Source: Microcaldota archaeon (GTDB lineage: Archaea > Micrarchaeota > Micrarchaeia > Anstonellales > Bilamarchaeaceae). Taken from it: DNA of 53,011 nucleotides. Shown piece after piece: positions 35,501 to 47,500 of this stretch; within the stretch, counting starts at the first letter, position 1, and each line of letters starts with the position of its first letter. Below the pieces are notes generated by a model that had not been told where the DNA came from, made no database searches, and was given only the letters and a program-made list of their open reading frames with translations. The stretch covers positions 1-53,011 of the forward strand of contig JAHJDH010000009.1 in the NCBI GenBank assembly GCA_018812625.1, written 5' to 3'. Made by a program: the position numbers and the translations under genes.

Positions 35501-38500
35501 ATGCTGTTCAATTGCACCATGAGTTTCTCCTGCAAATTCGCTGGCATACACAATCCTTATTGTCTGTGGAGCTGCCTGACTTTCAAATTGTCTTAGCATC
35601 ACTGCTCCATGCAGATAATCCAAAGGAGTTGGAGTATCAGAACCACTTTGCTCAGCACTTGCTCTTGCAAGTTCCTGGACCATTTCATATCTGTTTCCTG
35701 CATCTACTTGCCTTGGCCTTCTTCCTGTTCTAACTTGCTCTGCATAAGTTCTTGCTTCTGCAATTACATCTGTTGATCCTGTTTGTTCAACCAGTCTTCT
35801 TGCAATTCTTCTAAACTGTGCTGCTCCTTCAATTATTCTTCGCCCCTCTGGACTTGAAACATCTGGCACTCCTCTTGGAGTTACAACTACTCCCCCGACT
35901 ATCGTTCGTCCTCCTGGAATTGTTGAGGCTGCCGGATCCATTCCTCTTGCTCTTAAGTATTCAATTACTACAACATCAACCGGGTCAGTTGGCACATGTC
36001 CTTCTTGTGCAGATCTATATATCCCCTGGACAGTTTCAGCTTCCAATGCCCGAGCTACTCGTTCTGTATGTTCCGGAGCTATCCTATGTCTTTGACCCCA
36101 ACCAGATCCGCTGATGGCCTGTGCAAATTCAACAACCTGTTCTCTGACTCTTGGAGGCAGGTTATTCAGTTCTCTTCGCCGAACTTCTGGAGCGCTATCT
36201 ACTCCATATCTGAAATGATATGCAAATTCTATCAAACCATCTGGATTATGTGCAAGTTGTGCTGCACGAACCCTTCCTGCATATTCTGTAATTATTGCTT
36301 GTTGTGCAGTCGTATCGCTTCCAGCTTCTCCCATTCTTCGAACGAAACTGTGCATCTGATCTCGCACTTCAGGAATCATATCATTTATTTCTAAAACTAC
36401 TGTATCTCTTGTAGCAGGATTTGCATATCTTCCTGCAATATCTGTTAAGTTTCCTTCCATTGCAACTACTGCATCAGGCTCTGCAACTGGAGCTGCACGC
36501 CTTCGATCACCTGGAGCTCTTCTTGCTGCTTCCGGAAGTGGGGGTGGTGTTGCTGGTGCAGGTTCAACCAATTCAACATCTGCACTTGTTAATGTAATTG
36601 GTTCTGCGTCGGTTGGTGTTCTAATTGCTTCTGGCTCAACAACAGTAGCTCTTCTTCTTGTTGGTCTGGCGTGTTCTGGTACTGCGTCTGATGGAACCTC
36701 AGCATCTTGTCTTAGTGTAACTTCCGCATCCGGTCTTCTTACTGTTGGCCGGGCATGTTCTGCTACTGCTTCAGGTGGAACTTCGACTGATCTTCTTGGA
36801 GTTGGTATCTGATCTGGCGGGACTGCAGTTGGTTCTCTTGGTGCAAGGCTTGCTTCTGCATGGGCAAGCGCAACCTGAGGATCAGTTCCTCCTGCGATTT
36901 CTTCAAACATTCTGTGTGTTGCTTGCCAGTTTGCTCTTTGTTCTGCGCTCATATGCGGCAGAACAGTTTCAAGAGTTGGTGCGCTCATTTCAATTCCAAA
37001 GTGAGTTGCAAGTGCCATGTCATGCGTGAAACTTCCTTCTGCTCCAATATCGCCCAAAAATCTGTGAGTTCCAGAAAGCATATCAAATCCAGTTTCTGTT
37101 CCAAGTCCCTGTACTGATCGAAGTGCCTCTGCAGGACTTCTGAAATACCAGCTTGATTTATCTGAATATTCTGAAAGCATTGCTCCTTCTCTCAAAACAA
37201 ATGCACGATCTTCTGCGCTCATTCCCTCGAGCATTGTCCTGTATCTTCCAAGAGGGGAAGGATCAACACTAGATCCTTCTGTTCTATCATAATAAGTATG
37301 AACTCTTTGTGCAGCTGCATCTCCAATTACTGCAGCATCTCCAGCATGTACTGGTGGCTGGGCTCTTGGTCCAAACAAACTTTGTTGTCCTGCAGCAGCA
37401 CCATCAAATGGAAATTCTGTTCTCTGGATCATTGCTTCTGCCATTGCAATTTCCCGGTCTCCCCATCCGAATCTTTCTCTTAACATCTGCTGTCCGCTTT
37501 CACTTCTCATCCATTCCAGAGTGGCAGGAACACGCGGCGGCCTTCCAGCTGCTCTTCCTGGATCAATATCATGAATCAGTGCAACCTGGCTTAGGAACTG
37601 TGCTTGTTCTGGTGAAAGCCCTCTTGCAATTGCAAGCTCATGTGTCATCTGCGCAGCGTTTCCAGTGTGCGCCCTATCATGATATACTGGAGTTCCATCT
37701 GTAGGCTCAACATGCAAAGCGCCATCTCCAGCTGTTGTACTCAAAGCTTCAAATTCTGGATATCTTCCTCGTGTAAATGGACGAACTTCTCCAACTGAAA
37801 GCGGTCCTGTTGCTTCCTGAATTGGAACTGCTGTTGGTTCTCTTGGAGTTCTGCTCGGTGCTCTTCTGGGTGCTCTAGGTGCAGGCCGCGAAGCTCCAAC
37901 TGCTACTGCTTGTTCTACTGGAATGACACTGCTTCTTCGAGGAATTATATGTATTCCAGACTGCTCTCCAATCTGGTGCAATACTCTTGTAACTCTTCTT
38001 GCTTCTGCTCGGTCACTCATGCCGGCAATATAATCTGCAACTCTGCCTCTTCTCTCTGCTGCTGAAAGTCCTGGACTTCTTTGGCCTGCAACTTCCATAC
38101 TAAGGAAGTTGTTTAACAGCTCCCGGGTTGTTATTGTCTGCCCCTCAGGTATTTGCAGTACTCCTCGCAAAACAGTATCAAGTGCTGCATATTCCTCTGG
38201 CGCTCTTCTTGGCACTGTTACTCCATCTCTTCTTGTCCAAAGATGCTCTGTTAGAACAATTCCTTCGGCCATTCTCTCTGCCATATTTACCTGAACATCT
38301 GCAGTAACAGGACCTTCATATGGAAGCACATCGCCTGCATTTATTCTCATCTGTACTTGTGTTTCAAATCCTCCAACATCAAATATTACAACATCTCCAG
38401 CTTGTCTTTGCACCCCACCAATAACCTGATCGCGTGTCAAAACTGCAAACTGGAAATCGTCAATATCATGTCCTGAAGCTGTGACTGCATCCCACATTGT

Positions 38501-41500
38501 TCTAAGCTGCTCATAAGTATCTGGTGTTACATGTGCCTGAATTTCTGATGGAGTCATTTCATCAATTGATCTTCCATGAATTCTATCCATTGCAATTGCA
38601 ATATTTCCATCAACTTCTACAAATCCATGGACTGCTGGCCCAAGTGTTACTTCTCTGCCATCTGGCAAAGTAACTCTCATTTCCGAAAGTGTTCTAAATG
38701 CATTAACTTCGCGTTGTGCAACTCCCAGTAAATGTGTCCAGTCTGCATCTGTACGGCCAGCGCTTGAATCCGCAGGAGTCGGATCACGGAAAACTTTTAC
38801 TGCAACTTCTGTTGGAACTCCATCAACCATTGCCTCTGCGCGGAATATGGCTGCAGAGGATCCTCCGCTTTCCGGAGTGTTGTCTATTCTGGAAAGTATC
38901 CTTGCTCTTGGAGCATCTCCTAATCTTACTGTTGAGCCATCTCCTTGTGTTACTTCCCCATCAAGTATTGCTCTTGGAGCCCCACTAAATTCTGCATCTC
39001 CAGATGCCCTGGTTGCCATGGGACTTGTGACATCTGGCCTTACCTGAATATCTGCAACACGTGCAATAGCAGCTTCTCTGCTCATTCCAGTTGCCATAAG
39101 CTCTGAAATTGCGCTATGAAGAGCTTGTCTTTCTACACTTGTTACTGTTGCTTGGTCAAGTGCAGTAATTCTTTGAACTTCAGCACTGATTCTTTGCTGC
39201 GCTCCTGCATCAGACAATGTAATTCTGTGATCGTCAAATCTTGCTCTGATCTGGTCGCCATCCTGGATTACCAATCTTCTGAATATTCCTTCCATCTCGC
39301 GTCCGCGTGCCCCGCTAACTCTGCGGCGAAGTACGCCTATAAGATCTTCAAAGTGTCTTATTGTTCCAGGCTCAATATATCTTCCGCCGCCTAAAGCTCC
39401 TGGTATTCTTAGTTGTCCATGGATAAGATCAATAATTCCACTATCTCTAAGCTGCCTGTAACCTTCTGCTCCAAATATTCTTGAAGCTGCAACTTCATCA
39501 CCAAGAGCTATTGTACTTATTATTGCATTGGCAAGTTCATAATGTCTTGAATGTCCGTTCCAGTCTGTTCTTCTTGCTGGATCAGTTCTTCTGTCAACTA
39601 CATGATCGACTAAATGAGTATTCATAACATGCGCAAGCGCCTCTTCTCCTGTGATGCCATGTATTGTGCTTGAAGCTGGAGCCTCGCCTGTTGCTGTTGT
39701 TCTGACACGGAAACCTATTCCATCTCCTGATAACTGTGCATTGATAGCTGCGTGCAGTCTTGCAGTATCTGCAGCAGTTCCGCCTTCTACTACATATTTC
39801 ATGGTTCCAAGTCTTCGGACTCGAAGTCCTCTGCTTCTTGCATATTCAGAGCTTTGGAAACTTGCAACTCCTGCTTCTACAGATGTAATTACCATATTTG
39901 TTCCAGGATGTCCAAAGAACGTGTTCAGTCCGCGGATACCAAAGCTGTTTGCCAAAACCTCTGCAATTCCTTTGTGTGTTTGCGGAACATACCCTTCAAT
40001 TTCTGCAAGAAGAGTATTCAATTCAGTTACATCCTCTCTATGAACACTCAAACGAATTTCAAGTGCTTCACCAGATACTATTTCATCTGGTCTGACATTT
40101 ACTCTTTCTCTTGCAACCTGTTCAATTGCACGCTCTGCACTCATTCCTGTTTCTGTCAGTTCATTTACTCTTGCAACTATTGCAGCATCTGCTGGAGTCA
40201 GCGTTCCCTCTCTTCTTGCATAAATTCCTGTTACTCTCTCTACTTCTACTGGTTCAAGTCCGCGAACCATATCCATGCTTTCGCCAACGCCCATCCTTGC
40301 TCTAAGTCCATCTGGTCCGCTTGCAAAGCTTGGATCATCAGCCCTACTTAATGCAGGTCCGATAATTTCAGAAACAGGTGCCCCATCTACTCCAGGCCTT
40401 ATTACTGCTGCATCTGCTACTTGTCCATCTGCTCTTGTGTATGTTGCACTTACCGAACCATCACCTGACCTTCGTAATCTTACAACTCCTCCATATTCCA
40501 AAGATGCAGAAACAATGTCTCTGGGGTTTGCCATCAGGTGTCTAAGATGCCCTAGACTTTCTGGGTGATCTGGGGCCATACGCTCGGCCATTACTCTTGT
40601 TGTTGCCTGATCAACTGCAGCTGGCAGCGCATCAAGAACTTCCTGACCTCTTCCCCGCGGGACAATGATTATTCCCATTGCTTCATCGCTGTTAGCAGGC
40701 CTAACAAGGAATGCATGTCCGCCTTCTCCAACAGCATCACGTGCTGCTTGCTGCAATATTGATCTGTAAGCTTCAAGACCAGATGTTCCATTATCAAATC
40801 CAATAAGTTCATTGATCTGGCCCAGCCTGTGTTTGTCTCCGGTAAATACAACTATGTCTACTTCCTGTCCAGCTTCAATCTGACTGCGTGCATATGCATC
40901 AATTTGTGAAAGTGCCATTCTTGTTGAAACCGAAACCTCGCCAATTCTCTCTCCAGCAACAATCCATTCAACATCTCGTTCAGTTGTTCCAGAGCGTCTT
41001 AGTAATTCTTGTGCAATTACAGAGTCTCCAAGAGCAGTTGCTGGAACTGCTTGTTCTACTACTGTTACGCGGCGTGCAGAGCCTACTTGTTGTTCTGGCG
41101 TTGCCACAACTGTTCTTCTTCTTGCTGCTTCAGTATGCAACATTTCTCCAGTTTGTTCCAGTGCAGCAGCAGCACGTCTTCCATATGCTGTTCCGCCTTC
41201 ACGAAGAGCCTGTGCTTGTACATGTCTGCTTTCAGCAATATGATCAAGATCTGCTGGAGCTAATTCCGTATCTCTCATATATCCAATTGCTTCTGCTCTT
41301 GCATTTGCGATTATTACTTCTGGTTCATTTGCAATTGCATCCAAGTTACCTGCCCGTCTCAAACCAAGTTCAAGCTGTGCAGTTCTATTGGGCCCGCCCT
41401 CAGCAGTAGTTGCCCGAATAAAATCTCCACTAATTGCAAGTTCAATTGCACTATCCCTCATCTCTGGCCTTACATGTCCTAGTGCATCTCTAATTAGTGC

Positions 41501-44500
41501 TTCTCTTCTTGCTGTACTGTATTGTGCAAGGTTTGGATGGTCATGCAGCACTTGGGAAATTGCAGCATCTGCATGATAAACAAGTTCATTTCCTGCAGTA
41601 ACATGTGCTGGTATATAATCTATTGCCTGGTCTCCAGAGCCTAGAACATATCTTCTTCCAGTTCCTTCTCCGGTTATTGTGAATTGCTCTGCTTGAGCAT
41701 GTTCAAATAATCTCAATCCTTGTGCATCTAAGTATGTGGCACTTTCTCTAAGTGCAGCAACACGATCAGGATTGGTCATGGTATCGGCTTGTTCTCTTCT
41801 TTGTCTTGCAAATGTTTGAAGCTGTTCTGCAGAAGCGCCTCCTTCAACCAGTCTAATTGCTTCCCCTCTGGCAGTTGCCCGGATTACTTCTGGTCTTCCT
41901 GCAATTGCCGGAACGTAACCTGCCCGATCAAGTGCTACTCCAAGTTGCATTCTTCTATTTGGAGTTTCTCCAGAAGCTGCAATAAACGTACGATCCTGAG
42001 CAAGCTGTCCTGCCTGGTCTCGCATCGCAGCAGGTACTGATCCAAGTACTTCTTGTAATACCTCTGCTCTTCTTTGCGGAGGAAGTTCATGATAATTTGG
42101 ATGTGCTGTTCGAAGTGCTTCTGCATGCCTCACAAGTTCTACTCCTGCTCTAAAGTGAATTTCTTCATATGCAATTGCAGCAGGTCCATCTCCTAGTGTA
42201 TATCTCGTTCCAAGTCCTTCGCCACTGCGCTGTACAAGCGGTTCAAACTGTCTTCTATAAGCTACTGCAGGAGTATCCACTGTTGTTGTGACTGCTGGTT
42301 GTGGTGCAACTTGTGGCTGTGCAGGTGTGGCTGTTCTTCGTGCTCTGATTCTTAATCTCTGAACTGTCTGGTATGTTGCTCTGGTTGCAATTTCATTTGC
42401 GATATTTAGTTCTGCTTCACTGCCAAGTCTTTGCAGGAATTGCATGTCTCCTCTTAATATTCCAAGTCTATTTCTATCATCAATACTTATCCCAGGACCA
42501 AGTTCATATGCTTCTGCAAGTTGCTGCGCTCTTGTAACTACCTGTCCTTCTGTTAAACCTGGAGTAGTATTTCTCTCGACCACTTCATGAACTCTTGTGC
42601 CAAGTGCCTCGTGGTCAAGTGCCGGGCGTGTTTCCGTACCCTCTGTTCTTCTTAATGCTGGAACTGCTTCTGCTGCAAGTTCCATTTGTCTTGCACGATT
42701 AGGACTGCTTCCAGTAACACTATCACGGAACTCACTTCTTGCCGCAAGTGCTCTGACAACTCTCTCTGCTTCTGGAGGCATTCCTGCTGGCACATCTCCA
42801 TGTCTTATAAGTCTCTCTGCAAGAACAGCAACTGTTCCATGAACATTCAGCTCTTCTTGTGTGAGTCCTGCTCCAACCTCTCCAACTGGAGTTCCCAATC
42901 TTTGCATTTCTGTTGCTTCGCGTCTTAGTGCAACGACTTCTCTTGTGAGTCTTGCTGCTTCAGTTCTGCTTTCGGCAGTTCCTTCTGCAGTAAGCATGCT
43001 TGCGCGCTCTGAAAGCACTTCTGCTCTTTGTCTTAGTGTAGCTGGATTTCTTGGATGATATCTTGCTCCTTCTCCATCTCCTATTACAACATGGCTTCTG
43101 CTAAGCTCTCTCTGCCAAATAATCATTTCGCCGAGAATTCTCTGCTCGCGGATTGCAGCACTAACTCTGCTTGCTGCAGCAACTCCAGCAACTACTGTTT
43201 CTGATCCTGGCGCTGTTACTTCTGCTTCAGCACGAATCCGAACTGCTTCTGCTTCATATGCACCAGCCTGTTCCCGCAGTCTTTGCACTTCTAGTCTTCT
43301 TGAACTTGTTTCTGCTGCAACATATGCTGGTCTTTCTGCTGCTGGCATGCTTTCTGGTGCAGTAACTGGAGTTCTTTGCGGATCAATCGCATCTGCTCGT
43401 TGCCTGCTTGAAAGAGCTAGCTGATCAAGATGTTCTGCTCCTTGTCCTGCTTCCATTCTTGCCCGAGCTTGCGGAAGAGAGCCTGCATGATCAAGTGCTG
43501 CGCTCAATTGCTGCAGATTAGTAAGTGGTGCTCCTTGTTCATTTGCTCCTGCTATTCTTGAGGCAACATCACTAGCTGCTCTTTGCATTGCAGGACTATC
43601 AGGGAACAGTGATGCTGCTGTTATTGTATCATCTGCTGCCATTCTTCTTGCAGCAATAACAATCTCAGCACCAACTTCCATGCTTGCTCTGCTGTGTCTG
43701 GTTTCAATAGTTGAACTTCTGCTAACAACATATTCTCCAGTTCCAGAATCCTGTCTTGCAAAAGAAATAAGCGCATGTGTTTCATCAAGCCTACTTTGTC
43801 TTGCCCGCATCCTGCTAACTCTGCTTTCAGTTGTCAGCATTGCTTCTGTTCCAATTGCAATAATTCTTATTGAGTCTTCTCCATTTGCAGCTCGAGCAAG
43901 CAAGCTTTGAACAAGCGGTCTGTGTTCTATTGGAATATCTGCTTCTCCAGCAAGCATTGCCCGAAGCCGTCCTCCTGCTTCTATTAATTGAGGAGTAACT
44001 TCTCCATCTCCATGAAGAACTAGTGCATCCTGAACATCATGTGCGGTCATTCCGGTATATGTTTCATTAACACGATCTGCATCTCTCATTTGCCTAGCTA
44101 AACGGAATGATGCTTCTTCTCTTGTAATTCCAAGTCCATGTGCAACCTGATCAATTTCCATTGCAGCAGGCGAGCCTGCAGCTGCATCTGATAATTCTCT
44201 TGCAACCATGCTGGTTCCTGAAATATCCTGAGCAGCATCTCTATAATCTCCAGCAGTTGGCTCTTCTCTTCCTGCACTTCTTGCTCGTCTTCTTGCCTGC
44301 TGATCAAGATGTTGTATTGCCGGAGCATCTGCTGCTGGAACTTCTCCCTGGCCGCGCAATTGCAAAAGTCTTCCTGCTTCTGCATCAACCAAACGCTGTC
44401 TTGTAATTGGACTTTCTGTAATTACAATTGCAGCGCGCTCATCCCTTGTTAGTCTTCCGCCGCTTGCTTGTTTTTCACGTGCGCTTGCAGCAAGCTCTGC

Positions 44501-47500
44501 AATTCTTCCAGACGGATTTGCCGGATCATAACCATCAACTGTATCTCTTCCAAGTCTGTGTGTTGCAGATGCGTGTTCACTTAGCACTCCAACAAGACCT
44601 TCTTCGCCCATAACTCTTGCAGCATGTGTTTGTTCAAAATGAACAAGAGCATCAGCATCTCTTCCTGATAGTCTTCTGACTGATCTGGTTCTCTCTACCA
44701 TGAGTCCAGTAGTTGCAGCTGGGCTTCCGCTATCAAGAGAAACTCCAATGTTTCCATAAAGAATTCTTCGAGCAAGACTTGGCCGAAGTACGCTTCGAAC
44801 CGCAGCTGGATTATTGATATCAATATCAGCCATTGTACGTGCACGTATTCCCAAAGCAGGTCCCAAATGCGCAAGGCCCATCTGCACAAACTGCATGCTC
44901 ACTCCGATCCCAGCAGCAAACACATCCATGCCGCTAACTCCCTGCTGAAGTTGCATTCCCCCAGACATAATTGAACTCCATGCACTTCCAGAACCTGCTC
45001 TTGCCATGGCATCCCAGTCAAGCATCTGGGTCATCTGCAATCCACCAAGTGCAATACCAGGAACAATCTGTCCAATACCAATTACTCCATGAGCTGTTCT
45101 TGAAATGGCAAGTTCTGGTGTTGCAAGCGCTCCGAAAAATGCAAGTCCAAGTTCTGCATACATAAGTCCGCGAACTGCGCTTCCAGCGCCTTCATGGCTC
45201 ATTCCAAAAGTGTGTCTCCAGAATCCTGTTTCTGCATAAGAAGTTCCAATATATTCTGCACCACGTGCATGGGAAACTCTCTCTACTGTTCCATGAGCAG
45301 TCATTGTAAAGAAATACGCACCTGCTGCAAGTGGATTAATTGGCATCAAAGCAATACCAATTCCAATATCTCCAACTGTTTCAAGGAGCTGGTTTCCTGA
45401 TCTTTGAATATTTCCAGATTGAACATATCTGTGTAGCAATCCCTCTTCGCTTTCACCTATTCTTGGAGTACTGCTAGGAGTTGCTGCTCTCATTCTCATT
45501 CTAAGTCTTCCAAGCTCACTACTAACTCTTCCGGTAACCTCAGTATTTGTAAGATCCAAATCATTTGCAGCTCTTACTGCGAGATATGTGTCTCGCGCTT
45601 GATCAGCAAGAGCTCCAAACATCATATCTGCATCTACTCTCTCAGCTTGATCTACCTGCTGCTGATCTCTTTCTGCGCTTTCCCTTACATCTCCAGTTCT
45701 CCACTCGCGTCCTCCAAACAAATCAATTGCTCCAACAACAAGCGGCATACTGGCATATGCCCAGTCGCTTGAAAACGCTTCCTTTGCTCCTGCCCAGGCT
45801 GTTGTTCCGGCCATTCCCATTCTTGACCATCGGTATGCTTCAATGTTCATCAGCGCTCCCATCAGCATTTCGCTCTGCTCACTAACATCCGTGCGAACCT
45901 GCCTCGCAAGGGCAAGACTTGCAGGTGTTTCTGGCATTAGAAGTGCATGTGCTGCAGCTCTTCCTAGTGTTCCAGTTAATGCTGCTGTTCTTGCCATGTT
46001 CCACTGAGGGGTATCTCTTACATATCCTCGCCCCTCAAGAAACTCTTCTACCATGGTGCTTCTCTCATCATGGCTAAGTGGAGAAACTCCAAGCGATCTC
46101 CATGCAGCCTGAAGATGAGATCTATATAATCCATAATATGCAGCGCGCTCTTCGGGAACCCATTCGCTCTCAGGCCTTGCGCTTCCATCACGATATCTGT
46201 CACTGAACAGTGTCCATCTTGATGCGGATTCATCTGCCAAAAATGAAAGCGGACCAGTTGATCCTGATGTGAGCATAATTCTTGTGCGGGCTCCTCGCAG
46301 TACCTGTTCCTCGATTTCCGGAACAAGGAAAACTTCTTCTACACCTGAATGTGCATGTGTCCGTGCGCTCTCAGGGCCATATGCAATTCTTAATTCACCA
46401 AGACGCAAGCTCATTGTTCCTTCTCGGGCATCTCTGAATTGTCTAACCGAACGTTCTTGTTCCTCGGTAGTTTGATCTTGTGTAGTTAAAAATCCGCCAA
46501 GGCTATCTGCCAGTGCCCAGAATCTTGCTCCAGTACCCGCAAGACCGCTCAGGTCAACCGAACCGCCTGTTCTCCTCATTGAATCAAGGCCAGCAACAAG
46601 TGTATCATGATCTCTGAATGCAGATTCTCCTTCAGTAGCAGTCCATTCAACTGCAAGCCAAACCGGTTCATTTCTCTGTTGTATTGCCTGTCCTGATGCT
46701 GCAGATAATCTTGCTCTAAGGTCACTAAATGCAGCTCCACGGGATCCAAATCTTGGAAGAAGTCCTCCTGGCCATGCACTTGTTCCAGCTGTTGTAAGTG
46801 CTCTGTCAAATGCTTCTCCATGATTTTGTGCAAGCCATTCAACTGCTCCAAGTTCACTTCCTCCTTCTGTGCGAGCTTGCTCAAGAAGTTCTGCACTAAG
46901 GTGTCCCTCCTCTGCAACTCTAAGAACCTCTGGCGCCAGCGCTACTCGAGCTTCTCCAAATGCACTATTCCCTTCATATCTTTCTCTTGCTCCTCTATAA
47001 TCTCTAGCAGCATCAAGATGCTCTTGACCTGCTAGCCTCATATCATCTGCTGTTGCCCGAATGCCGCCTACACTTGTCATTGCACGCATTCTTCCAATTT
47101 CCTGTTCTGCTTCTCCTATCCCCATTTGTGGATTTGTTGCCTGCAGCTCTGCTACTGTTGGTATGCGCGATGGAAGCAGCTCATCTCCACGTTGTCTAAG
47201 TCCACTTCCAGTAAGCCAGCTGATTCCTTCCTGAATGTAAAGCCTTTCTCTTCCTGCTCTGCTTCTAACTAATTCCGTTGAATCTGCAATTGCAGTATCA
47301 GCTGCATCTCCAGTTAATGTTCCTGCTGAAATATGATCTGCGATTCCAAAGTTTACAGCAAGCACTCCTTCAAGATCCAAGATTGTAGCATCGGGATCAT
47401 ATGGTGCTTCTGCACCACCCAATAATGGAGTGGTTCTATATCCTGCTCTTACTACTGGTCCTGTTCCAGGTGGTCTTCTTTGATCTCTAAATGGACTCGG

